A stretch of DNA of 64,000 nt from Coprinus comatus. Taxonomy: Eukaryota > Basidiomycota > Agaricomycetes > Agaricales > Agaricaceae. Positions 54,601-64,000 of this stretch are shown piece after piece. The stretch lies in contig JAWPGT010000032.1 of assembly GCA_034638255.1 (NCBI GenBank), positions 1 to 64,000 on the forward strand. Reading direction: 5' to 3'. The notes beneath the pieces were generated by a model. The model saw nothing but the letters and a program-made list of their open reading frames with translations. It did no database searches and was not told where the DNA came from. A program made the translations under genes and the position numbers. Position 1 is the stretch's first letter. Every line of letters begins with the position of its first letter.

Positions 54601-54739
54601 AGATGATGGGTTACAACCCAGTGTTAGTAGTGGAGCCGATGGTGAGAATCGTGGTTCAGGTTCCAGAGGAAATTCTGTTGAAAAACAAGTTGTGGAGGAA
54701 AAACGCCTTTCGGAAGTGAACGAGAAGGAAAAGGTGTGA
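51682..54739 (+). CDS. Jen1-like monocarboxylate/proton symporter (MFS)
   Basis: Plasma-membrane carboxylate transporter of the sialate:H+ symporter/Jen1 branch of MFS, taking up lactate, pyruvate or similar acids. Exon 1 is 51682-51800 (LTWIQWAHFFSG); a 291-base intron leads to WLAWTCDALDFFSVSLSV (52092). Later exons give SDRFGRKWPL, the Jen1 hallmark block LRSLFGIGMGGIWG and TALENLPVEARGL, LQQGYAVGY, HGSQDLYPTYL, IGRRLTIV, GVQGAWGVIP and PAFRATFPGVVYQ. The gene needs about ten exons; donors seen include GTACGT, GTAAGC and GTGAGT. The C-terminal tail is a Gly/Glu-rich cytosolic segment ending at 54739. The first intron is far longer than the others in the window. Confidence 0.9.
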
Positions 54740-55019
54740 GTTGCAGGGCCCTAGTCATCCCCGAATACCAACATCACCTACCTATCATACCAACCAGCTA
54801 CCTGTAATGGCTTGGAGGCGTTTATGATGCAATGGAAGACCGTCTTTTGGGACATAGGGAAGTTGGAATGCGGAATCGATTTATGATGTATCTTTGATGA
54901 TCCGGACTCTCGAGCTCTTGTTTTTGGTTTCCTTCTTTAGCTGCAGTATTTTTGATTTGATGATACACCATGACGATTGTATGTACAATATACGACGTGA
55001 CCTGAGATGTGAATGTTAC
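54740..55019. other. 3' flank of the transporter gene
   Basis: About 280 bases, no gene. It precedes the FunK1 relic on the opposite strand. Confidence 0.5.
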
Positions 55020-55510
55020 TTGAAGAAACCTTCAGAGCAACCAGATTGAGGACCGGAGAATTATGTTAAATTCTATTATACAGTACATTCAGTGGGTATT
55101 TAGCAAACCAACGAAGTTGGTGCTAAGACTCAAGTTAAAGCTAAAAGGACCTTCTACAAAGGGCGGTTCATCAGTGAACGGGGTATCCATTCAGCAAAGT
55201 CTTCGGCAAAATTGTCTTAGGTGGATTCGACTTCGGGTTGTCACATTATTTTCGGTGGATCCTGAGCTGTAGTGGCCACTGTAGCTTCAGGCAAGCTACG
55301 CTTGTGCTTTTGATCATTTTGATTCGAAGATGAATTCTTGAAACGGGGAGCATCGGGTTTGTCGGCGTATGAATTATGAATAACTGTCAATTGTTGGCAG
55401 AGTATAAAGATCACTTGGCACGCCTTGGCGTATGAAGCTTTGTAGAAGATCTTAGCCTGTCGTGTACGGAGAATACCATATAATGTCAGTTCAACCGAGT
55501 TCAACCCCAC
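55020..55510 (-). pseudogene. FunK1 tail relic, minus strand
   Basis: The minus strand reads KNSSSNQNDQKHKRSLPEAT and AQDPPK, matching SSNTSNKENDPKHKRGLSEAT of the FunK1 gene at 43100. Upstream codons (QQLTVIHNSYADKPDAPRF) correspond to the QLLHNAC-type helix. The 3' flank containing the GTACATTCAGTGGG segment also matches 43310-43340 inverted. It is only the C-terminal part and is frame-broken. Confidence 0.7.
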
Positions 55511-55562
55511 AACACAGTCTCTCAGACTGTTATGAAAAATTTATGCTCCTCGTCCGCAAGTG

Positions 55563-56022
55563 CTACCTGCAGTAAGCGGTCTTGAACCATGCACATGCTG
55601 AGTCACTCACCACCAGGCTTTTGGTTTGTGAAGGTGTATGGTCGAGATGCCATGGGATTAGCGCACATTCCAGAAAATGGACTCCAAATAATGCTGGTAC
55701 TTCAAGTTGTAGATCAGCCTGAGTGAAGCTCTTTGTGGTCGGAGGCGGAAAGCATTTGCGTTGAGATAGAGCCATGGACCTAAAAAGAGTTGCAGTCCCT
55801 ACAAGATTTCGGTCGTCATGAAGTAATGTTGATACATGTTGTCCTGTAAAAACATAATGCTGAGAGCTGTAGTCGCGGCCTGAGAGATTCCAGGTACCGG
55901 AAATGCTACTCCAACTACCTTCAAAAGTCCAAGTGTTTGTGTACTTATGATGAGTGCTATATGAGAGCATTTCTTGAATATCACTACACACTTAAAGTTG
56001 GTACTGACCTGCTGAGGACATG
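55563..56022 (-). pseudogene. Unidentified gene fragment with two competing frames
   Basis: ATG at about 56022 opens MSSAGQYQL and meets TAA. The same frame then stays open to 55563 (residues include TWTFEGSWSSISGTWNLSG). If the GTCAGT after MSSA is used as donor with the TGTGTAG acceptor 20-odd bases on, another frame gives LGLLKVVGVAFPVPGISQAA. That resembles the first helices of fungal MLKL/HeLo-like or STAND-adaptor N-terminal domains, a weak, memory-based similarity. Neither reading is a complete gene. Confidence 0.35.
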
Positions 56023-56039
56023 ATTTGTAGCATGAGGAG

Positions 56040-56420
56040 TACTTCCTCGGAGTGGCTGGAAGAGAATGAGAATGAGTGAGTGGCTTGTGCTGGCTGGGCG
56101 GTGCAAAAGATGTTGCTTGACCAATTACTAGTACACTGGTACTTACTGGAGTACCCTACTATACCCACGATAACTTTCTAACATTAGTGTCAATTATTGG
56201 TTTACTTAGAAGCTAATTTTAACAATGGACTGGCTTGTTCACCGGTGTGGTGTGATGGTATCATCACCAGTGTTAGGGAACCAAATCATTACACTGAAAA
56301 GGGGAGTAAGTAAGGAGTCAAGTCGTATATGAATCGATCCAATGTACGTTTAACCTTGGTAGATACAGTTACAAGTGATATTTACTGTACATTTGATGAT
56401 ACTGAGGAATTTATATCATC
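56040..56420. other. Intergenic, no supported gene
   Basis: About 380 bases between the fragment above and the 3' end of the oxidoreductase gene. Nothing recognisable. Confidence 0.5.
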
Positions 56421-58503
56421 TCAGTAAGTGAATCCTTCAATCTTGATACACAGTGAATCCACTCCTAATTTCTTCAAAGTATCCGTAATCAATTTCACAT
56501 AATCGTCAGGCCCACAAATGTATACATCCTTCGTAAGCAAACGTTCGGCATTATCCTCAATGAATTTTGCATCCAATCTTCCAGCGTGTTGAGCCATTTG
56601 TATACCTACTGGAACGGTTCCACCCCACTTCTCGGCTTTAGAAAGGAAAACATCAAGGGAGATATTGATATTGGACAATAACGGTTTTTCGACGACGACC
56701 CCATTGGCTCCATTGACCGCCTTGTTGAATGTACGATTGTTGCAGTAGCTTTCGGAAACGAGAGGAATTAAAGCTTCAGGTTCTCTTGTAGAAAGTATGA
56801 ATCGAATATTAGCTTCTTCTTCTCTTCCTTCTTCAGTAAGAGATCGAATCATGGAAAGGAAAGGGGTAAGTCCAATTCCACAAGCCAACCAAAGAAGTTC
56901 TTTTGGCGGTGCAGGAACAGTAGAATCACCTTTAGGTGAACGGTAAATGACAAAGCGACCGGTTATACCGGCAATATCAAGTTTGATATCCAGTGGTTTT
57001 AGATCGTTCATTAACTCTGGTCGATGTTGTTGTAACTTTTGAGCGATACTGAAGAATGCTGAAGTTAATACTCCTCCTGGTTTGTGTTTGAGCGTAAGTG
57101 AGAATGTGCGGGTGGAAGTTGACGCCGCAGAGGAAATTGTCCAAGTACGCATGTAACCGTCATTCACGGAGGCTGGGTTAAATGGTGCCAGATACTGGTA
57201 TTGTGGGGTACCGAGGAAGCATGAACAATCAAGAATTATTGCTTGTCCTGCTCGTACTGTGAGATCTTTAGATGATTCCCAAGAGAACGTAGCGATGTTG
57301 GGGGAATGGAAGGTAATTTTAGTGAGAAGTGCTTTAGGCATTTGTTCCTTGACGAATAGGTTCATGGATGTCGATGATTCTTCTGCTAGAAGACGAACAG
57401 GTGGGCTATATGGGCTTGACTCGGCAACCATCCCCGCTTTTTGGCGAACGGGAAGAGCATCGCGGACAAAAATAAAACCAGTAGTGTATATTGTTGTGAG
57501 AGCGTTCTGGAAGGGGATTATTGCACGGGATTCAACACCAACGAGATTGGTAGCATCTCCAGTAATATAGAGAATATCTCCAGTGGTGAAATCGACAAAT
57601 GTAAGGGAGGCAAGTGGGGTTACTTCGATATTCCCGAGGGATGTCATCATACGATCTCCTGAATATGCCATGATTTTAAATATCGATTAATCAAAGTCCA
57701 GACTTTACCTACCAGAGTAGTCAGGTAAAACCAGAGTCCGATTATCATTCCTAACTCGTATGAAACCTGGTTGACCTCCACGATGATTTATTCCAACATG
57801 ATTGGGCAATCTTTCGGCATCCTCAGCTCTTGCGACATAGGTTGTTCCGATGAACACTGTGTCGCATGACCTTATAAATTGAATGACACCCTCAGGGAGA
57901 CTATCATCAGCCTGAAGACGAGGTTTGCGATGAGCGACGCTTGGTGTCCGTGTTAATCGGGGCTCCAAATCGCGGAGATTGATATATTTGGGGCAATGTC
58001 TAAGTGTGAGGTTCAAGCTTGATATTTCCGATTACGATGGGAAAGACTGACGCTATTGCTTGATTGACAAAGAACTCTAGTACCAATAATTCATTTGATT
58101 GGTCAACTTTTGAGATTACGCCTGCAAATTTGTTCCTTTGGCGGGTAGGGAATTCGACTCCAATTCCTGCAATCAATATGTCACCACTCTTCCCGAACTG
58201 TTTGATCGTTTCTTTTAGAGGATCTCCTTCCCAGAGTTTTGCTTTGACATTGAGTCTAGTGTATTGTTTGTCACTAACAAAGCCCTTTTCTCCGTCCTTT
58301 CCAGCGAGAATTGACCCCCAAGGCCTTCCGTCCTTGTCAAGCGAGGCGAGGGCGATGAATGGTAGACATGTTGCATAGAATCGACCTTGTTCAGATGGAA
58401 GATCTCCTTGAATCGCGGTATAATGAGTAACGACGTTGCAAAGAAATCCCAGTTTTTCTTGCATGGCAAGTTCGCCAGGATGCCAGCCATTTCGACCAGA
58501 CAT
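56421..58503 (-). CDS. FMN-binding/FAD-NAD(P) oxidoreductase, two-domain
   Basis: The N-terminal part (ATG 58503) is a pyridoxamine-phosphate-oxidase-like FMN fold (WHPGELAMQEKLGF, ATCLPFIALASLDKDGRPWGS, CPKYINLRDLEPRL). The C-terminal part is a ferredoxin-reductase-type module: RTWTISSA (FAD site), GIGLTPFLSMIRSL (NAD(P) phosphate loop) and VYICGPDDYV. The last intron (57659-57712, GTAGGT to TTCAG) joins PDYSG to DRMMTSLG in frame; the final exon is 56421-57658. Between VNQAIA and LTLRHCPKYI the frame changes near 58016-58050. A 34-base intron (GTCAGT to CAAG) would fix it; otherwise it is a one-base frameshift. No 2Fe-2S cysteine set is seen. A broken fragment of the gene lies at 39535-39745. 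Confidence 0.75.
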
Positions 58504-59219
58504 AGCAAAGTACAGAGAAAAGCGACCAAGATGTCTTTTTATCCTAGCGTAAAGAGGTGTTAAGTATCAGGAGCATCTTAGAATAGAAGGAGATATGGAT
58601 ATGTCAGCTAGGTCAGGTGGATCAATTATACTCGATGATCAGCCTCGAGAAGACTAAATGACATGTTGCTTCGGAAACATAACACATTTATCCGGTGTGT
58701 TGGGTAGAAATGTTTTGAAGAGGAAATAGTTTTACCAAGCCACTCACTGTGTTGTTGGAAAGTCTCCAGAACGTGAAGGCTTACCGGTAGATTCCGGCCC
58801 ACGTGATCAGTACATGTTGACAGTGGTTTCTTTTGGTTGTCCATTGCAAAGCGCTCCTGTCTTCTTGCTAACTTCTCTGGACTCAATCAGCCTTCCATCT
58901 TCTCTTCTCAGGAGCGCTCCACTAGTTGTTTGAATCCTTAGCCTTATAATGAAATCAGGGACTCTGGCATATTTTCAGTCAATCAAAACAAGGGCGTGGG
59001 TTCAGATTCAACGTTCCAGGCCAATTTCCACACCATCTGTAGTGACTTCACCGCCAAAAGGAAAGAAGCTCTTGGGAACACAGGATATATCATATGACCA
59101 CTTGAATCTCCTCTGAGCGGACCGCAATGTAGTCTTCCTTGCCAAGAAACGGACCGCTTTACTGACTGTAACAAGATAAATACAGTGCGAGGGGCAGATT
59201 CTAGCAGGATTGTTCTGTG
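58504..59219. other. Divergent promoter region
   Basis: About 715 bp between the oxidoreductase (minus) and the glycosidase (plus). Short open frames at 58626-58886 and 58983-59241 (both minus) have no recognisable domain. Confidence 0.5.
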
Positions 59220-62200
59220 ATGCTTTTTCGCAGCTTATCATGGCTTACTACAGCGCTGTCGATCAGATTAGCAACGGCTACCCTTCCTAACTGTGAGTAT
59301 CAATACTAAGTGCATCTTTCTTATACTGAAGCCATAAATCAATTTAGTATTGGCTCCCAAATTTGAGAGAGCTCCTACTGGTTCTGTGAAACCTTCTGGA
59401 TGGGCTTTTGATCAAGCTCGAGTCCAAGCCGATGGTCTGGCAGGGAACATGCGCGATTTTGATAGCTAGTATGTCCATTATTATATTTTCGAAGTATATA
59501 TCTCAGTTAGACCAAGTGTAAAAGGTTCTATATGGGTTGAAGGTGGCTCGATCGAGTATAGTGAAATGCATGAAGCAGCGCCGTATTGGTTGTAAGTCTA
59601 TTTCAGGAAATGAAAACAGTTATAGGAAACTAAAATTCGAGTTCAGTAATGGAATGGTTGCTCTCGCATTCCAACTGAACGATCAACGTTTGATTGGTCA
59701 AGTTCGCTCTTTCTTGGATTGGACTCTAGACCATCAAGGACAAGATGGATGGCTTGGACCTGAGGTACTTGACCCTAATGCAACTGTTCCTCGTCTCGTT
59801 TGGCCTCGGTACCTTGTTCTTCTTGGTCTCATAGTAAGTGTTCGCAACCGATATTTTCTCGGGGACTTAACCTTTGCAGCAATACGCCGAGGCCGATACA
59901 AGTCAAGCTCCACGTATTCTTGACTCGATGCACAAGTTTATCGACCTTGTCCATTCCACCTGGGCGTCTGGTAAACAAGGAACCCCAAACCTAGGATTCC
60001 AGTTTGATTACCAGTTCGTTAGATGGGAGGAGGTATGTACTAACTCGGAAAGAGAATGTGCACACTCTAAATTCATTTTTAGCTCATTTATAGTTTGGAA
60101 TGGCTTTATGACCATGACCCCCGAGGTAGCAGTGGTTCTGCTTTAGGACTATATCATTGGCTAATCTCTGCTAACTTTCAAGGAAAGGAGAGTATGCTTT
60201 TGGAAACGATGCAACTGGTCAGGGATAGTGGGTTCTCCTGGAAGAACAACTGGTTCACGGATGCGATATTCCCGAAAACATCTGTTACCAGACTAAACAT
60301 GCAAACGTACGTAACTCCAGGTGTATCCCTCAATCTCACCGCTCACATGAGTCAATAGGCACGGTGTCAATACTGCTGAATGTAAGGGTCTCTCCATCTA
60401 AAGCGCTCAATATGCTCATAGAAGAGCAGCATTGAAATCTGAGGCACTTGCTTGGAGATTTACCGGAGATGCGACGGACGTGAAGAGCACCTTTGACCGC
60501 ATCGATATGTTGTATAAGTACCACGGTCGAGCATCTGGTAAGCTTGAACCCCTCATTTACTTATATACCCATTCATCACAAGCTCATCAGGTACTTTCTC
60601 GGCCGATGAACACCTGGCCGGGCTTGACCCCTCCCGGGGGTAAGTTTATTGTATGATTCGGGGGAGAATGATCCAACTGACTTCTGATAGAACCGAGCTT
60701 TGCACCGTCGTGTATGTTTCATTTCTGTTACAAAAACTAGACTTGTCCTGAAATGTGGCTCCTATCCAGAGAGCAAATATTTTCTTTGGCAACAGTGTAC
60801 CAAATATTCGGTAACAACACATTAGCAGACAGAGCAGAAAAGCTAGGTGAGTTTTCTATCGAACAGCAGCATACTATCTGAATCTGACGCAGAGTAGCAT
60901 ACAATGCTCTACCTTCAGGAATTATGCACGACTGGTGGTGTACGTTACGCCAATATCATGATTTCTATTCAGCTAATTTTCTCTCGAAGCCCATCAATAC
61001 GATCAACAAGGTTAGAGATATACATCGAATGCACTTATATCATATAGTTCTGAGCTATTTTTGTATATAGTCAACCAGATTTGGGCACAAGTAATGAATC
61101 CACCGCCTTGGGGTAATAATGGGCCTAACTCGAACGTTTTTGGATTTGAACCGTAAGTCTTTAAGAAGAATAACCTCTACTTCGCAAGCTAATGAGGCGT
61201 CAGGAATTATCCATGCTGTACCGTGAATCATCCACAAGCATATCCGAAATTCTGGTCACATTCTTTCTTCACTGATAAATCTGATCAATCGATCGTACAT
61301 GCATTATTGGGTCCTTCTACATTTTCAACAACAGTGGGATCTAATCAAGTCAAAGGTACACCTCCTTTTAGTTCTCTAGGTTGTTACTGTCATTGTTAAC
61401 TCTTTCTATCAAGTTGTGGTGGATACACTTTATCCTTTTGGTTCGGTCTTGAACTATACGATAACATCTACCAGAAATTTCCCTTTCAAGATTCGCGTAC
61501 CTGAATGGGCTAAGATTAGTGGCAAAAGTACAATTTCGGTGAATGGTGGAAGGGTTACAGGATTAAGTCCTGCTCCACAAACGTCGTTACATACAATCCA
61601 AGTACGTTATCATCTGTTCTATAACCAAAGACGGCAATTTCTCATGCTCGTACGTATGTATAATTCTCAGTTAGCTGCTGGTACAAATAAGATTTCGATC
61701 AATCTTGATATGCCACTCCAGATTGAAACTAGGCTTAACGGTGCTATCGCAATTACTCGAGGACCTTTGAATTATGCTATAGAACTTGCTCATAATACCA
61801 CCACCACTCCTGGTCTACGGTATCTATTCATCTCTTCTTCCGGGTTTTGATCTTTTTTGATAAAAAAAAATCTTCATTAGGAGTGGTCAGGCCATTGGTG
61901 ACGTTAAACGACTTTTCCCTAATGCACCAGCTGAATATCTAACACCAGTATGTTCCGTCTCATATTCACATTCCTTTCTATGACACATGTTCTTGATGAT
62001 TCCAACTTATATATACTCAATTAGTTTGATAACAACACACAAGATAACACACTCCTCCCAACTGTAAACTGGCAACTTGCAATTAACCCATCTACGATTC
62101 GAATTCACGATTCTACGACATCAATTTTGCAATCTAATGGTGGAAAATTACCGTTCTATGTATGGGCACCTGGAAATCAACCAATTACGATGACAGCAAA

Positions 62201-62360
62201 GGCATGTTTGATTAATTGGGGATTGACTAAGAATACAGCTTCGGCTCCACCTCAGAGTCCTGTAGCTTGTGTTGGTGTGGTTAATGGAGGAGAAGTTAAG
62301 TTGGTACCGTTTGCAGCTGCTAAGTTGAGATTGGGAGAGATTCCGGTTATGAAAGTTTGA
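59220..62360 (+). CDS. Secreted GH127-type beta-L-arabinofuranosidase
   Basis: Glycoside hydrolase expected to release L-arabinofuranose from glycans outside the cell. ATG 59220 opens a signal peptide (LSWLTTALSIRLATA); exon 1 ends at 59292. About twelve exons follow, e.g. 59348-59468, 59517-59591, 59647-59833 and from 59880. Family features in order: PSGWAFDQARVQADGLAGNM, EYSEMHEAAPYW, DGWLGPE, a helical alpha/alpha barrel, then the zinc-site ELC (about 60694) and PCCTVNHPQ (about 61206). In the GH127 enzyme HypBA1 these hold the Glu/Cys and Cys-Cys ligands, including the catalytic cysteine. A beta-domain (FKIRVPEWA, ITRGPLNYAIEL) ends the protein. Catalytic residues are present. Exact substrate is not deducible. 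Confidence 0.85.
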
Positions 62361-62734
62361 ATTCATTTTGAAAAGAAAAAACGGGTACATATGTGGAGAT
62401 TGTTATTACGTTTGTATTTTATATCCGTATATACGATTGTTCGTAAACAAGTTCGGTTGAGACTATAGGACTCATGCTAACCGGGAAAGAGAGCGAGTTT
62501 ATCAAGCACTAGAATTCGAGGTGATAATGATACAGGGTAATGCGAAATGCAAATAAAATACAAAATGACTGACGATGATAATATAAATGATGTTACAAAA
62601 GATACCAATGAAATAAAATAATAAATTAAGAAATGATAAGAGTAAGAAAATGAAAGAATCCTGATACATAAGCGTCAGCATGAATATAACTTCAATATGT
62701 TTCTTGCACAACAAACCAAAAGATAAAGGGTTCC
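62361..62734. other. Intergenic between convergent genes
   Basis: AT-rich 3' flanks of the glycosidase (plus) and the small minus-strand gene. No gene is supported. Confidence 0.5.
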
Positions 62735-63130
62735 TTAATGACGGGAACCACCCAAAGACAGCTTCCTCCTCAAGCTCCTAACCACACCGCTTACTCGGTC
62801 AGTCGCAGACGGCGACGACGAGGAAGTGGTGGCGGGACGCTGCCGCTTCAGCGGCGTTGTCTTCAGCTCCTTGTAGGGTAGAGCTGGCAGGACTACATCG
62901 CAGTAATCCTGTGTTTCTTCGTAGTCGTCAAGACATACGGTTGATTGGACCTCGAACAAGGCCCGGGCATTCTCCTGCTGTTCCCTCTGCCTTGCCGACG
63001 GCGACGCAGACCCCATATGCGCGATGCGGGAAATAAGGGAGGGTTGGGGTGCGCGGCGGGGTACTGGTCGGACTCTGCGAGCATGGCGAGAGTTGATGTT
63101 ACTTGAGCCAAGAGTGAAGGAGAATGTCAT
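62735..63130 (-). CDS. Small Arg/Ser-rich protein, unknown
   Basis: Single-exon ORF of 131 residues from ATG 63130 (MTFSFTLGSSN). GC-rich relative to its flanks. It is basic, with RHARRVRPVPRR near the start, a Gln/Glu helix (SARQREQQENARALFE), a central acidic LDDYEETQDYCDVV and a Ser/Thr-rich end with SLRRKLSLGG. Family not recognised; probably disordered. Codon and GC contrast with the flanks support it being real. Confidence 0.55.
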   Translation of the reverse strand: MTFSFTLGSSNINSRHARRVRPVPRRAPQPSLISRIAHMGSASPSARQREQQENARALFEVQSTVCLDDYEETQDYCDVVLPALPYKELKTTPLKRQRPATTSSSSPSATDRVSGVVRSLRRKLSLGGSRH

Positions 63131-64000
63131 GTTGGGCAGGGATGTTATGGTTCGGAGGCAAGATTTTTTGTGAGGAATTCCCCACGTTGTCAAGACTATA
63201 TACCGTGACTTTGGAAAGGGGGAGTAGGTAAGCCGTTAAATCTAAGACAATTGCCTTCTTTGGAATACAGTATACCATGTTCGGTCTGCTATAAATCTGC
63301 AATATAGTTACAAATACTGGATATAACAAGATCAAGATTTGATGGGAGATGGAACGAGTCCTAAATTAGACACAAAACTATTCTAGGATCACAACCGTTT
63401 AAATTGGGTCCACAAATGAGGGATAATTAGAGTTCATCTACTTTCCCAGGCCTCCGGTGTGAAGCGGGTCCGTGCGCACAATATCACTATCATGGACTGA
63501 GGGCTTATTTCTCGAGTGTGGCGCACCGTACGTACTGTACGGTATATGGGTGGTTATTTTAGGCTGTAGGTCAATAATCTCGGTGCTCCACCATAATCGT
63601 ACCTGTATAGGAACTTGTCGAAAATGCATTTAGTATCTTATGAACGTCAGAACCAAAAAGTCATACCAAGGCTTATACCGTTATATCAACAATTCTTATC
63701 AGGGGTTGGTTGTTGAAGGTATGCTAGACATACAAGGGTCGAGTTATTCTGGTAGCAAGTAGTAGTACTTACCTGCTCAGTCTACTAATACTCCCGGTAA
63801 TTGAGTGGGACAACGTGTGTTCTCATTATGACCTGCGGTCTGGACATATTCAGTGTCAGAGTGGGTAATCAATGTTCAACAACGTTCAACCCTCGACCTC
63901 TTGGTCAGTGTTCATTCGTGATCACTGAGCTCTTCCGAGCCTCACTGATCATTCCATTCATGGCACATTATCCAGTCATTCTCTGGAGTTCCGAGAGGCA
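63131..64000. other. Right edge, no supported gene
   Basis: About 870 bp. It contains the promoter side of the small minus-strand gene. A 63-codon open frame at 63438-63629 (minus) is not supported. Confidence 0.45.

Noticed and set aside
1..64000. A prokaryote-style defence or biosynthetic cluster, or CRISPR array
   Set aside because: Spliced eukaryotic genes throughout, no spaced repeats, and no clustered pathway genes.

Overview
The window is eukaryotic, from a basidiomycete fungus (probably Agaricomycotina; no lower rank can be supported). Genes are split by GT-AG introns of roughly 50-75 nt. FunK1-type kinase sequence, self-priming chromoviruses and a Tnp2-type transposon fragment fit such a genome. 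I see no operons, CRISPR arrays, rRNA or complete tRNA genes. All coordinates and comparisons were made by eye.

Layout. 1-624: 5' part of an Nha1-like Na+/H+ antiporter. 625-3500: no supported gene. 3500-9980: a tandem duplication with a unit of about 3.12 kb. Each unit holds a coiled-coil protein gene and a NAP1-like histone chaperone gene; the right-hand unit is intact and the left-hand unit is decayed. 10.4-13.5 kb: three small two- to four-exon genes of unknown function. 13.7-14.8 kb: the 5' part of a Tnp2-type DNA transposon gene.

14.8-37.7 kb is a nested retrotransposon block. A degraded Copia element on the minus strand (14831-29124) is split by a 342-bp solo LTR (24267-24608, target duplication ATGCT) and by a 7.9-kb chromovirus, here called A (15753-23642, duplication GTCAC, apparently identical LTRs). 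Next to it is an 8.2-kb chromovirus, here called B (29479-37709, duplication TAACC, near-identical LTRs, intact pol), inserted just past a FunK1 gene tail. Both chromoviruses carry an 11-12 nt primer-binding site complementary to the predicted 5' end of their own RNA (Tf1/sushi-type self-priming). Copia carries a site matching half of initiator tRNA-Met. Chromovirus A also has a spliced antisense gene with a cysteine-rich motif.

37.7-43.4 kb: an unknown small gene, a macro-domain-like gene, a relic of the oxidoreductase found at 56.4-58.5 kb, and a damaged FunK1 kinase gene. 44.4-62.4 kb is ordinary gene-dense DNA: a 7-TM protein, the rRNA/tRNA cytidine acetyltransferase (NAT10/Kre33), a Jen1-like monocarboxylate transporter, FunK1 and other relics, a two-domain FMN/FAD oxidoreductase and a secreted GH127-type glycosidase. 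62.7-63.1 kb: a small gene of unknown function.

The most unusual material is in the retroelements: paired self-priming signals, TGA codons at expected arginine positions on both strands of chromovirus A, the antisense cysteine-rich gene, and a 3' ORF in chromovirus B that reads into its LTR. Next in interest is the asymmetric decay of the coiled-coil/NAP1 duplication.
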